Assembly: GCF_000003815.2 (NCBI RefSeq)
Contig: NC_049979.1
Span: 14,929,459-14,993,458, forward strand
Length of the DNA: 64,000 nucleotides
Reading direction: 5' to 3'
Source of the DNA: Branchiostoma floridae
Lineage: Eukaryota; Chordata; Leptocardii; Amphioxiformes; Branchiostomatidae
Part shown: in pieces, positions 11,201 through 26,200 of the stretch
Layout of the letters: every line of letters begins with the position of its first letter
Numbering within the stretch: position 1 is the stretch's first letter
Notes under the pieces: generated by a model
The model's database searches: none
The model's input: only the letters and a program-made list of their open reading frames with translations
Told to the model about the DNA's origin: nothing
Made by a program: the position numbers and the translations under genes

Positions 11201-14200
11201 TAACGTAGAGCCTTTCTTTCTGTTCTTTGTGGCATACCTTGTAAAACGCCACCTGGGATAATGGATGAGTTGTATGTATAGGCTTCTAGCCATGGGTACA
11301 AACACTTGTATAGTATGACTTATAATTTTATATAGTGACTGAGTGGTCAGGTTACTCAAGATGGCAGGTATGCTGTGACTTATTTTTCTATTGGCTGTAT
11401 ATGCCTGGACTTACACTTGAACTTGATAAAGGACATAACTGACTTAATTACACATATTTGAGTAACCAATATCATTTTATGATGATTTTTTAATAGCTGC
11501 AGCAAGCTGCTAGTTGGAACTGCAAATAGCCTTGGTTGCATTGATGCATACTAGGATAGAGCAGATTTACAATTATGGCTAAAACATTGTTGGACCCCTG
11601 GTTCTTTAATGGTGCTGACACCGTGCTGTCATCACCTCCTTTGTGTCTGGTTGTTTATCTGTCCTGGTCTGTTTATCTTTGCTTCCAGCCCTGTTCAGGA
11701 TACTTCCTGTGCCACAGTCTGGTTATCTTAGCCTGGTATCCACCCATTTCAGGTTGTGTCCACTTCCCAACAGTTGCCACCTTGCTGTGGACCTGGAAAC
11801 GGATGTATACCAGGCTATGGGTTATCTTGCCTTCTGACACTTTGATCTCTATATGGAGGAAAGTGGACAAGTTTCCATTTTTTACCTTATTTATTAGTTA
11901 TTACTTGAAAGTGATTGACACTCTGTGATTGGTTTATTGATGATTACTTTATTAATGAGTGTAAATCTCAAACTCTTTTTGAACTCCCAACTGTTCACTA
12001 GAACCTTCATATATTCTAACTAGTAAGGACACATGATAGCCCTTTAGAGATTGTGAAAAATGCTGGCTTTGATTCTCTCAGATTATGGAAGCATGGAGTG
12101 GGCATAGTTGTGGTCTGTTGGGGTAGTTTTACTCTGGACCTCAAGGTCACGATATTGGTTAGTTTCTTTGACCATTGATAAATAGGGCTCAGTTGAGCTC
12201 TTTCTGACCATTTGAATGAGCAAGTTGGATTGGGTAATTGGAGATTTTGGGTGTTCTTTGTTGAGTAAAACTTTTGTTATTTGTTTGGGTTCAGATTCCA
12301 AAACACTGCCTTAGACTTTGAATAAGGGGATATCCCTTGAAAAGGTAAACAAAGACAGAGGTGGGCATTCCTTTGGGGATTGTTACCATAAACAGTTGGA
12401 CAATTCACATACATAAACAAATCTATTCAGCTCACAAATTGGTGCTTTTTCTGGTGACAATGGGTGTCAAATGGAAGAAGAAGAATGGTTTAGACCTGGT
12501 CAAATCAGAGAAAGAGCTTCTTTGTCTCGGCACACCTGCTATATCTTGTCAAGGAAAGGGTCTTCAGTGGCTTCTAGAGTTTCCATCTTTACTCCTTTGA
12601 CTCCTTTCAAGTTCCCTGTCTAATGTTTGTCAGTGCCAGGGGTTCTGTCTATTTGTAACCCTACTGACATGTGTTTCAACAGCACTGTATGTGTGTGTTG
12701 TGTAAATTGTTCACTCACTTGGGTATTGTTCATTTGTGGTTGGGTGGTAGAGTATTCATACATGCATTGTCAGGATAATTGTAGTGTCTGTAACAACACA
12801 CTTCTCATAATAAAGGGTGTCTACCTATAAGGCATAACTTAACAATGTCTGAGCAGTTGGCAAGAAGATTTCAATTCAAGATGAAGTTTCCTTGCTAGTT
12901 TACCATTTGAGAGAATTTATCAGTGGATGAATTAGTGGTTGGCTGTTGTATCTGTTATAGTAATTGACCAGAATGTAAGGGGAGGATCCGTACGTATATC
13001 CTGCTGGTAGATGGAACTGAAATTAAAGTATAGTCTATAGAACAATGCACAAACAACCAAATTCTTCCAAAAATTGTTGACTAGGGAATAACCGAGGAAC
13101 CCTTGCTTCCTGGAACATTTTTCTTCAGTCCTCATCAGAATTTTTCATGTAATCACATGTTTATGTAATATCTTTCCTTGCTTCACTTCCTATGTGGAAT
13201 TGTATCTATCTTCCATGCTTAAGTGCATTTTGTCTACTCAGCTGTTTGGTAAATTCTGTTACATGTTTAGATCACTGATTAAGAAGCCAGATATCACAGG
13301 AAACTGTTTTGCATTATGCTGGTTTCAAGACTTGAGTTGAGGAAATGGACTCAAAAGAATTTTATGAATTAACAAATAAATCAATGCACTTATAGACAAT
13401 GGAGAATTTATTATGTTGATCAAAGATGACTTGGTAAGGAGGTAGAATCAGCAGTCTTGGTTGGTTTATTTAAGATGTCACAGTCTTGTCTAAGCCTTGG
13501 ACTAAGGGAAACTTTTTTTTTTCACAGAATGAGATATGCCTGGTTTAAGGATTAGCTGAATTCCAGACAGTTTTTGGGTTCTAACTTTTGTTGGAATAAG
13601 AAATTTGCTGACCAGGCAAAAGTGACATTTTTATATCATGTTTATCTCTGGAAATTTTAGAATGTTCACCTCTAGAGGATGGGGCACTATTTCTGGTTGA
13701 GTTTGTGTGTTTGCACCCATAAGTCAAAATTGTTTATGTAGATTGTATAAATTTTTTAATGTTGGTAGTTATTGAGGTTCTAAGAAACATGGCAATTTGG
13801 GCCCCCTTAGCAGTATTTTGAGTACTGCAGTGTTATAGGTCAATGCTCCCTTCCTAAAAGTAGTGTGGTAGAGTCCATGGACAGCTGGTCAGCCCCTTTA
13901 CTGGAGGCAGGTAAAACAGATTGAAGGGGAAGATCACTAACATCTGCGGTGGCTAGGGCTATGAAATAAAAGAAATTCACAACAACTCAAATATTTTATT
14001 GAGTTGGGATGTCCCTATTTTCTCTATCTTTTCTTTTTTTGCCTCAATTTTTTATTTAAAAAAAAAAACTTCTTTTGACAAGAAATTTCTTTTATACAGG
14101 TGAGCACAAATGGCATCATCTCCTTTGGCAAAGCTGTGTCAGAATACATCACCGAACGCTTCCCGTTGGATGTGTCTGTCATCTCTGTCTTCTCCACTGA

Positions 14201-17200
14201 TGTGGACACTGAAGCAGCAGGACAAGTTTTCTACAGAGAAAGCACTGATCAGCAACTGTTGGTCCAGGCATCAACTGCTGTCCGGAAGTACTTCCCTGAC
14301 CAGTCCTCTGATTTCATGGCAAACGCACTATTCATCGTTACCTGGGTGGATGTTGGATACTACCCTGACGGAGATGACAAGGTATCAAATTTTTTTCTAT
14401 GTTTAACTGACATGTATTGGAGTTGACATACGTTAAGATGTAGGCTTATCATAGCATAGGGAAAACTTGTTGTTAGTCTTATCATTTAGTGTAAAGAACA
14501 AATTGCAGTACTTACTTAGATATTTCAATGTAAGTTTCTTTGCCTGCCCTCAGAGGAACACTTTCCAAGCTGTGATTGCCACTGATGGAACGAGGGAGTC
14601 CTTCGTGTTCTTCCATTACGAGGCGGATGGTATCCAGTGGTGGAGAACCATCCAGCGCCCTGGCAGGCGGTCCGCTGGAGAACTGCCAGCCCAGGTTTGC
14701 TGTCCTGTTTTGCTCTCTTTAGATATGGAATTTGTGTACGGTATTGTGAGTGACTGAGTATGGTATTTCCTGCAGTAGAATGTGGGTCCACAACAGTAGG
14801 AGTCACTCTGCTGCTGTTCTTATGTTTCAATTATATCAAGCAGCTGCATGTGTTGTTGGAAACATTGCATGTCTTCTGTCATCACTTAATCATAAGAGTG
14901 GAGACTAATTTACTTTCTGTAAATTTCAAGATGATATTCTATAACCTCCAAGCTTTGGTACCGTTTTCACTGATTTTGAATTGTCAGATATCCAATAAAA
15001 ATGTATGACCAAAAGATTCATGAAAGGAAAGAAATGATGTGCAAAAATCAGCTGTATCTAAAAGTATCTTCTTCAGTTGTCCAGTTAGTATTAGTTAAGG
15101 AGACTTCAATGCTGGCATGACTCCATGCTTAAGTAAAGAGGTATGTGCCCTGTAGCCCATTGGCACTATCTTCTGCTGAAAAGTCTTGCCAATTTAGTAC
15201 TTGCAGATGTTTGTAAGATTTCTAAGTATAAAGATGTCAGAGTTTAAGGCCTTAGCTAGTCCTTGTGGCACTTATATCAGTGATTTTAACTTGTGTTTAA
15301 AAGTTAAACATTACAAATGCATAATGGAAGGTTTCATCAATGGTATTTAATAACGTAGAATGATTCATATTTGGATCAACCAATGTTGCCATGTTTTGCA
15401 GGTGGGTTTCAATGCAGGCGATGGAGAGCGCTTCTATTTGGTTCCTGCATCAGGCACAGATGCTGTGAAGAACGTCAATGGGTAAACCACTTCCTCCTTA
15501 TGCAGGCCAGAAAATGCCAAGGGGTCTTGGGGACATGTGTGTCTGGTTTTTGCTCTTGTTTCCCAACCCTCTTTAGACATGCAATGGTTAGATATTGGCC
15601 TTGTACCAGACAAACACTGAGTCATGTTGTAACACTGAGCCAATTTTCCCTGGCTTTGGTATCTAATTTTGATTTTGTTGTGGCTGACAAGGATGAAAAA
15701 CTGTTTATGATTAATGCTTACAGGATGTTTGAAGTCCATGTAGTCAGTTTGACAATGAGTCTGACGAAGACAACCTCCTTTCTGTGTTTTTATTTCACAT
15801 GTATCTCCCATATCTTAATCTTTCATTGAAAGAGCAAACACAATCTTTTCCTTTTACCAGTTCTCAGGATTGGAGTTAACAGGGCATTGCCTTTAGAAAT
15901 GTAAGATTAAACTGTAAAATTGGAGCTGCTTCAAGTCAATATTAGCACAGAGGTCTTCAAGATGTTGTAGGTCACTCTGGGTCTGTGGCATGTCTTGACC
16001 CGTGGGACTGTTCCTTCCTCTTGCAATGTCAAGTATGCTTGGTTGGCCATGGCTAGTTAGTTCTTTGTTTCTCATGGTGGATGGTGTTAATTAGTGTTTA
16101 TCTCTAGCTACAGTAGATCATAACATTGAATGTTTTTGTTTGTCAAAGCACCAGAGAGAAAGATAACGTATCCCTGCATTTTATGTCTTACCAGCTGGCA
16201 CCTTTGTTTATTTTGCATACTGTTTTGCTTCCCTGAAAAGTCCAAGAAACATTTCCTTGTATTGTCATGTTAATCAAATACAAAATTTCATTCAGTCCAA
16301 TTTGCATATTAAAAAAACACAACTGGAACCACCAAAGAATCTGATGTGTCAATGAAGGTTTGACATCCAGGTAATTTTCACATTTATTCAGTTGCTTTTA
16401 TCAAGGATTTGACAGTGTTGAGGTTAGTTGTATACTCTTCCCTGATACTGTTGATGGTTGACATATATAACATCTATGATGTCCCATTTTACTTGCAGCT
16501 GGTCCAACATGAACACAGGAGGAGCCTGGCTCTTCCAGATTGGAGCCTTTGCTGGATTCCAGAACATCATCCCCGCGCAGCCCAAGCTGGAGTCCCCCAT
16601 CGTGGACAGCGACCGTTCCACAAGCTTCAACAGGAACAGGGAGCCTCTCGTGGAGGTAGCGCCTGCACCGGTGGACAGAACTGGTCAGTTCAACAGAGAT
16701 GAAACCCCCAGCAATCAGGACCCATTCCAAGGTGGGAGACTCAACATATTATATCCTGACACTGCTCAAGTCAGGGGACTACATGAAGATGAAAAGGCCA
16801 AGGTTTTATGTAGCCTTATTTGTGAGATTTCCTGTGTGAAAAAGGATTACAGTATTTTAAACAGTTCTTGGTGTGGGTGTCAACTGATTCTGAAAGTCAT
16901 TGCTTTTTTAGTGCATTATTGAGAATGCTTGATCTGTTGTATGACATATTACATATTACATTTTTCATGCCAATTATGTTGTAACAGTGGAATTTAAAAT
17001 ATCTAGAAGAGGTGATGCCACCTTTTTCTAAGGATTCCCTTGGCTTGGATTGTTTGGGAATTTCATGGTAGATATGGAGTATACTTCCACCCACATTGAT
17101 AGGCAGTGAGAAGTATGAGTTTGCCATACATTATGACATTAAGTCCAGAACTAGTTTTGATTCCAATAAGTACTGCTCTATATTATAAGGTCAGGTGTGA

Positions 17201-20200
17201 AGGTACTGCACTGTGGATCCAGAGCAGATGGTTTCAACTACATGTAGTTAGGTGAATGATAGTGGAAGTTGGCATCAGGGCCACTGACCTAGTCCTATAT
17301 AGCAGAAGGTCTGCAAGATGTTCTTTGGTGGGCTGCCAACTGGGTTATAATGTGGGTGAAAGTTCGGCAGGCAGACGGATGTTGGGGACAGTTATGGTAG
17401 ACAATTCAGTTGTCCTTGTGATAGTGAGTGACCTGTGGTTGTTTGTTACTTGCTTGAAACATGATGAAATATTTTTGCATGCCCAGTTCATCTGCCCTGT
17501 GTAATTCATAGAGAGATGTTGGAGTGGGCATGAAGAACCTCACTGAAAGGTGAACATGTTGCTAGTAGGAGATTTGGTAGACAACCATTGATAAGATGCA
17601 GATGGGATAAAGCAAAGACTTGAGTTTGTATTTGCTGGTCTGGAGGGCAGCTGTTTATAAATAAAGGTTGACATCCCAAACCTACCAACTCTATTGATCA
17701 ATGTTTGGAACATATCTGGATAGGAAGACACACCCATATCACCACTGCCTCTTCTTCTGGATCTATTCTTTATCGTTGACCGTGGGTCATTTTATGAACG
17801 TGAGATTTTGGGCCATGACATGATGTGCATGGCCTTTGTGCATGCAGGCAAAATACATATTGCACAAATTGTCTCCTTACCAGAATATGTCTATTGTGAT
17901 TCTGTATAGAACACGTTTTCTGCTATGTTGTTATGCTGTAACACTTGACAAACATTTTCTTCAGTGACCTTTTACAACCTGGATGGTCAAGGTCAGTCTG
18001 CGGGCTGTGACTCGTGCCACCAGAATGCCCGCTGTTCCAGACAAGGTTCAATCAGCTGCTGTCGCTGTCAGGAGGGTTACTATGGCAATGGCATCAACTG
18101 TCTTCCCGCAGGTGAGAAATTTCTCTTTTCATGTTCTTGATATGGTCAACTGAAAGAAGAAAAGTTATTGAAAAACATTTAAAAAATTTTGAAACTTCCC
18201 CGTTGTAATTCTGAGTGCACCATTTTGGAAGATGTCTTCCATTTCATTTCAGCATGTTACTGGATATACTGTTTCAGATGAAAGAACATCCTTCTGGTTT
18301 TTAGATTTTGCCTGATGTCTCCCTTTCTTGATTTCTTGCACGTTATTATATTTTTCTGTTCTGTTGTTGATCTTAACCTCCAGTGCACCGTTATGTGCTT
18401 TTTGCACCTCTGTTCTCCTTCAGGCCTTATGCTGTTCCTTCTAAGTTATTAGAAATAGGAAGTAGACATGGACTGCACCAATGTTACTGCATACCAGCGT
18501 TAATGCTATCCTGCTTTTGGTCCCAGGGTTTTTGTGAAACTCCTGTTTTTGTTTTGCATTGGCTAGGACTGCTGCTAAAATGGCACATTGCCAGACTGTA
18601 AGCATGTGAAAGGAAGACTGTTTATCATAAACAAGATTTACACCCACTGGACAAAAGAGCCTCACCATGAACCAGATTTTGTGACTCCCAGCAAATGACA
18701 GTGAACTTAAGATATGGCTAAAGTCCCATGATGAAACAGAACCACAGAACATGATGTTTAACAACAGACACATTTTGACAAGGACAGAATAAGAGCATGT
18801 TTAGTAAATATCTATCTGCCTGAGCAACTGCTCTTGCCCATGTGATGCCTCTTCTCTGTTCCACTGTGGGACAGGCAAGGGATGATCATGTATGTACAAG
18901 ATGACCCTAGAAAATTTCTCTGTCCTATGAACACAGGTGGTAGAGACAGCAATAATGTTGGTAAGTCGTCCCCAGATCTTCCCAAAATCTTACTGTAGAC
19001 GTAGCTGCCATGTAGGTGTCTGCTGTTGCTAACCGTGTTACCATGGCAACTAATGTCTACAGAACCTTTTCAACAAGCTGTGTTCCTAACCCAAAGAAAT
19101 GTCCACTTCATTTTGTTATTTCAGTAGTTGTTGTAGATTGAATAATCCTATTTAGTGTAGTTTTAAGATATGTAGATTAGAAACTAGAAGTTGGTATGTT
19201 GTTTTCATGACAAACTTATTACAAAGTCATTTGTTCACAACTATTCACCTTTTCACTTCCACTTCCACGACTTTATCACAATAACATTCATTATTATTTG
19301 CAGCAGCTCCACAGATACGAAGCATGTCTCTAATCCACATCACCATATGTTATATGTAACCACATTGAGTAACTTAACATCACACAGTGATCCAATATTG
19401 ACATTTTGAGTAGCAGGTTTAACTCTTAAATCTCACCATTCTTACATTTTTATTGTTGTAAAAATGTTGCACATATATTTACACATTGAAATGAAGTCAT
19501 CTAGAAACCTTCGTAAGAAGTTCCCAGCTTTTTATTCCCGTTAGTGCATGCATACAAGTTGCTGATAAATGTATTGCATAAAAACACCCAACAACCTATG
19601 CTTGAATAACTTAAATACACTTGAAGAACTACACTGATGATACATTTTTGCGCTGCAGTAAAAGTCTTTGAGATTACAGTTGAAGCAACTGCAGCCACAC
19701 AATAGAAATCTCCAGCTGTTTGTGGTTGTGTTGAGGTGGTGTGATATAGATATCACAAGATTTACAGTACGTTCTGTTGCATAATTATTGCTGCTGATTC
19801 TGTAGGCACCCCCCAAAGAGTGAACGGCAAGGTTGAGGGAACTGTGCGTCTGTCAGGTAAAGATGAGGTTGACCTCCGGGACATTGACCTCCATTCCTAT
19901 GTGGTGGTTAACGATGGACGTGCCTACACAGCGATGAGCAGGATTGAGGAGAATGTTGGCTACGCCATGCAGCCTCTGTCCACCATTGGTGGCATCATCG
20001 GATGGCTGTTTGGTCTTCCTCAGGCCAACGCTGTCAATGGATACACACTGACAGGTGAGGGGACTATATGTATAAGTAAATGGTCAGAAGATAGCTGATT
20101 AACTTTGAGGACACTATTCTTTACTACACTTGGTATTTTACATGTAAGTTCCTTTCCAAAAAAATTCAGTTTACAAAGAAAAGAACCTCTAGTATCAATG

Positions 20201-23200
20201 AGACACCCAAGTATGAAAGGACTTAAAGATAAAGCATATGATTTATTAAGCAAATTAAGACTAGTAACACCTTAAAGGTGTATCAGTAGATGCCCAGAGT
20301 GACAAAGGGCAATTTCAATTATAACATTTCTGTCCTTTAGAACTTTTCTAAGAATAAGGTATCATATGGATGAACTAAGATGAATGATTAAGTTACAAGG
20401 AAACTGAGACATGTAGTTGATAGAAGATGGGAAAATGGATTTACCTGGATGTCATCCCTCAGGTGGAGTGTTCAAGCGCTCTGCCGTGGTGACCTTCCGC
20501 CCTGGCAACCAGGTGTTCCAGGTGGAGCAGGACTTCCAGGGTGTGGACGAGTTTGGTTACCTCACCATGACAACCAAGCTGAGTGGAGAGCTGCCCCCCA
20601 TCGCTGCCGGAGACAAGGTCGTGGTCGGAGAGTATCAAGAGATCTACCAGAAAACTGCTCCTGGTAAATCAGATGGTCGTGATAATCGTGTATAGGGAAT
20701 TAAACTCTTCCTATTGTCACTCCATGGAAAGTTGGCGGTGATACGAATAATTCTGTTTAAAGTGATATTTTTGTATCTCATGGTATGGTCAAAATAGACC
20801 TCTGCATTTGTGGATGATGGTATTTTGGGTATTTCCCCTTCTTCTAATTCTGTTACAAGTTGAAAATGATAATGCTGAATTTAGACGCAAAAAATTATTC
20901 TTGTACAATTTAAATCTGGAAACATTGTGAATAAGCTACAACCTTGGAAATACTACAGTCCATGATTGATGCATGTATTTCAATGGCGATGTTCAGAAAT
21001 TGAACAATCCATAAAAGCTAACCAGTGAAGGGTTAATTTACTAGTACTGATAAAACGTTTGCTGCAGGTCTGATCAAGTCCATTGCCTCCCGTGGCTACA
21101 CCGTTGCCAACCGAGTTTACAACTACACCTGGGACCAGACTATTGAGTATGATGAGGCAGGTTGCAACCTACCAGCTGAAGGTCTGGTCACCGACTCCCT
21201 CCGTGTGGACGTTTCGCGCAATTTCGTGTTCTTTGACAACAAGGAGGAAATTGTGAGATACGCCATGACCACCAAGGTGTCACCCATGGCAGGTTGGTAG
21301 CAAGAAGTTGTTTGAAAGCTTGTTAATGATGTGACATGACAATTTGGCATAACCCATATNNNNNNNNNNNNNNNNNNNNNNNNNNNNNNNNNNNNNNNNN
21401 NNNNNNNNNNNNNNNNNNNNNNNNNNNNNNNNNNNNNNNNNNNNNNNNNNNNNNNNNNNNNNNNNNNNNNNNNNNNNNNNNNNNNNNNNNNNNNNNNNNN
21501 NNNNNNNNNNNNNNNNNNNNNNNNNNNNNNNNNNNNTCGTGCCCGCTGTGTGGCCCTGGAGGGGCAGCAGTACACCTGTGAGTGTGTGGGAGGCTACACT
21601 GGAGATGGGCGCAATTGTCAAGGTATAACAATCTTCTGACCCTCAATCTGTCTTTTTTTCAACAAGAAGATAACTCACTCATCACAGCAGAATTTCTGCC
21701 TAAGACTTGACTTAACAGAAAGGTGACATTACACTCTGTCTTGTTGTTAAAAGCAATCTATTGCTGTGACTGTTTTCAGATATCGACGAGTGCACTAGTG
21801 GAACGCCACCTTGTGCTCCCAATGCCAACTGCATCAACGAGATTGGAACTTTCCGTTGTGTTTGTCCTCCTGGCTATGAAGGGGATGGCTTCTCTTCCTG
21901 CACTGGTAAGTTGTTGTTTGGGATTTTTGTGTGATGTCTATGGTAGACTGAATGTCATAATGTTTATGTATAGATTTATCTGCACTTGTATTGCCACCTG
22001 TTGACAAAACAGTGCAATTGAGAGAAAATCAAATCTTGACAGAGATACAGCATGAAAACTTGTGTGCTGTTAGATGGTAGGTCTTGATACAAGCAAGTAA
22101 ATCCTGAACTGACCAAAATTGAAATCTGATCTATAAATATTCAAAACGTTAGTAACTACGAGAACCTTGTTTTCCAGCACTTTCTCCCCAGCCATCTCAA
22201 AACCCGTGCTATGACGGAACCAACGACTGTGATTCTCTTGAGCGTGCTCGCTGCATCCCTCTAGGCGCAGGGCGGTACAGGTGCGAGTGCAACCCTGGTT
22301 TCACTGGTGACGGCCGCACGTGTGTAGGTAGGTCATGGGTCACAGGTAAAAAGCTTGCTAAGCGTATTGTTAACTATGCTGTATGGTAAGTTGCTCGCCT
22401 TGGCTGGAAAGGGAGGGCATGTGATCACATGTTTGTAAATGTTACCTCCCTTCTTTCTTCTTGTGTGTGTGTTTGCCTGTTGCATGCCTGTTGCATGCCA
22501 ACTGCTTTTGCAGATTATGTTTCCTCAAAATGTTTGTGAGTATACCAGTCCCCTTTAAAGCTTAATTTTAGTCTTTTTTTTTTTACTTTGTTGTTCAGTG
22601 TTTCATGTAACATACTATAGCAAACTCTGCTTTCTAGAATAACAACTTATGGTAATTTTTGTTGAAACTAACGGTGCTTCATGCATGTTCTATTTGAATC
22701 TTAGCTTCTGAATAGATAATGGAAAAGACTAGTTGTGTTCACTCTCTGCTACTTTCCCCAATGTTTGCTACCTCCGATCGCATGTCCTCTCTCTCTTGCA
22801 TGGCGGTAAGCTATGGCGGGTGGTGGTGTTTGGTTCATCTACCCACATTTCCAAGCATGGGACCCTATCTGGTGATGATGCTTGCAAACTGGTGGTGACG
22901 CTTGTTGTTGTTGTTATCGTTGTTGTTGTTCCATGTGTCGAGTTGGTTCCTCCCCAGAGTTTAAGTTTGAGCACCCATGTGTGGAGGGCTCTCACGGCTG
23001 TGATGAGGAGACCTCCATGTGTGTTAAGAGGGCCGGTCTGAGGTACGAGTGTAAGTGCCTGCCAGGATACAGAGAGAAGGGCGACCACTGTGTTAAAGGT
23101 GAACACATGATTTAGGCTTGTAAAATCATATTATGTAAGACAGTTATGTAAGATACCTTTCCTTATGATCCATACTCAACTGCCATTGCTTGTCTTTTGC

Positions 23201-26200
23201 GTGAAGTTAAAACCATAATTTGTAAATTCTGTTTTTGGTTACATCTTCCCTTCTAATCTGCATGTTAAAAAATCTCATGTTGCCCTAATGTTGACTTCTG
23301 TTGCATGTTATATTGATGCACTTCACTTGCCAAAATAATCCTTACCTCATTCCCCCCCCCATATATTGTCATAGTTTGAACATTTGTTAGTACAACTACA
23401 AGTAGGTACATGTACAATAGGGCATAGTGTTGGAGCTAATAAGTAGTATTAAATCACTGACACTAGTTGTCTTCCATTGAAAGACTACCCCAACCCCTGT
23501 AACAAGACCAGTTGTGGCAGACATGCAGTCTGCGTTGGTCGTTATAACCCCGACAATGACGAGGCGTCACTCATCTGCAAGTGCAAGCCAGGGTTTGTTG
23601 AGGTGGCAGGGAAGTGCCGCCCCAAACAGTCTGTTGTCTGGAAGGGAGTCAACACGACAAAGAAGAACAAGAATAAGACAAGGAGAACAAAAAGAGGTTG
23701 GTGAATGGTAGAATTAAACTATTGCTCAAATGTTAGTCCCATACGTCTGTTGTATGATTCTAACCCTTAAGCAAGCTCACTTTATTTTTAAGTCAGCATG
23801 TTTTACCAGTGTTGAATTATGGTCCATGATACACAAATTTAAATTGAAAGTTTTCTCACATCACTTCCTTGCCAGCATGTCCAGTTGTAAGACAGCTTGC
23901 TAAATCAAAGAAGTATGCTGTTATTTCATGGTAATTGCACAGTATGACCACCTGTGACAATGGTAAGAAGGTGTGTTGTGAAACAGAGGACTTGTCTTGA
24001 TGCACCCCAGTAACACTGCCTGCCCTTTCCAGATGCTGGAAGAACAGACCCCTTGTTCTGCGACTGTGATGTTGGTTCCCCCTCGCGGGTGAAACGACAG
24101 CTCCGCTACACAGGTTCTTATTGACCTGGGGTAGATAGGAGGAAGTGGGCTACATCAATCTAATGTCTTGGTTCTCGGGTCTTTGCAGGAAGATTGGATA
24201 TATATGGAAAAAAAATTATGAAATGTTGAGACCCTTTTCTGTCCCATTGCATAAATAGGAAATGAATTCCTAGAACCAAGGTGTTAGATTTGTGTAGCAT
24301 TAGTTTAGTCTTCATCTCTAATTGTTAAATGTGATGGTGATAAGGGGGTGAAGGAAGGGCCTTTTCATATGTTAGGCCTTGAATAGTACTTGCACTGCAT
24401 GTCAAGTTCAAGACATTTATTGACTAATGTATTTATTCCTTTATCTATTATCACCACAAAGCAATGTTATGGTTGTCCAGGTATGGTTGCACAGCTAATG
24501 TTACAGGACACCACAACTTACTTGAATACAATTAACCAGATTTCATATTCAGAACTCTACTGGCAGGAACAGTACACATGGTTATCAATCCTGGATGTCC
24601 CTGAAAACAAGTTATTCAGCCAATAAGACAGTGGCTACATTTGGCTAGCAGAGCATGTCTGCTATTTGGTTAACACAGATAATGCATAGAAACATCTTGA
24701 CAGATGTTTTTGGGTCAATGGGGCTGCTGGATCAGTCTGTTGATATAAAGAAATTATGGCTGTCAATAAAGGTTTTCACACACATTTTTCATCTACTCTC
24801 CTTTAGATTTGATGAAGATTGACTCCATGAGCCCTGCCAGCCAGCTGCAGAACCCCTGTGTGGGGAACAGGTGTGATGTGAACGCAGTCTGCATCCCCAA
24901 CCCTGTACCCAGCGACTGCCCGTGTAAGCAAGACTACACCTGCATGTGTCAGCCTGGCTATACTGGAACTGGCTACAATTGCAGATGTGAGTATATCTTC
25001 TAGATTGTATTGCTGTGATACTCCAATGGAGAGGCAAAACAATTGAATTGTCAAATTGACATTTTGCATTTGTAATAATTTACTTCTCTGTAACATTCTT
25101 ATTTTGATTCAAATATACATATTATAAATATACATGTTATTTCAAAACAACATCAATTGCACCCCTGATCAAAATAGAATCATCCTCATGTAAGTTTTCA
25201 TCTCCAGCTAATGTAATCCTTATGTGATTTAAATACGATCCTTATGTAAGCTTTAAGTTTATATTAGTAAATTTGCCTTAAAAGTTCTGTCATCCTAATA
25301 GCTTACTCAACTGTGACAGACACTTGGAATTGTGTTTTAAATCAGATTCCCAAATGATTACAGAACACATCCATATCACCCCTGCTCAGAATAGAACGAT
25401 CCTTGTGTAACTTCCTAGAAGTTGAGTGGTCCTTGTGTAAGTGGTAACAGTGATGAGGTGGGTGCATGTATTTCCTTGGGCGGTAGCTGATCTGTACCAG
25501 ATAACGTACTTTCTAATAACACAATCAAGATGATCAGTACCAGTACTCTAGCACAGTATTAACCTTCATTTACTAATCTATACTGATAACCTCTTGGCCC
25601 TTGTGGCTCTGCTGAAAGGTCCAGTTACAGGTCCATGCATAACTTAGTGTGAGGATCAGGAACATGTTTGACCCACACACATGGTTATGTTTAACCCCTA
25701 GTGTCACCAGAATACCAGGTTGAGAGTGGACATCACAGTGCCTGTCCTGCTGCAGAAGTGATTCAGTGAACCAACCCTACTTCCTTTTCAGCCAACCCCT
25801 GCCACAGTGGAGAGAGCATGTGTGGCATCAACGGAGTTGTCAGGATGACCAAGAGTGCTTCCCTTCCTGTCAACCCCTGTTACACAGGGGATCACATGTG
25901 CGACATTAATGCGTATTGTGTAGCAGGGGTGGCCAATGAGTACGAGTGCAAGTGCATGCCAGGGTACTCAGGCACTGGATTCAGATGTGACGGTATGCGC
26001 AACATGTGTAGTGGTTGCCCCATGTCTAGATACAGATATACACCTTTCACTAATGTGTTGGTACAGTAAACTAAAATGTGTTGTCGTTTCTAGCATATAG
26101 ACATGCTGATTATTCTGCAGAAGAAGTCTTTCTTCACTTCAGATACACAGACTGACTTGCTTAGCTCAATTACACTGCAATTCAATGTTTTAAGCTCTTG

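Noticed and set aside
11575-11928. 117-codon open frame in nidogen intron 1
   Set aside because: No domain, no splice context, low-complexity hydrophobic translation; likely chance in T-rich intron.
15371-15829. 152-codon plus-strand open frame over nidogen exon 4
   Set aside because: It is a different frame from the NIDO coding frame; a shadow extended by intron sequence.
21323-21646. Open frames running through the N gap on both strands
   Set aside because: They exist only because N codons are not stops; the real frame is nidogen exon 10.
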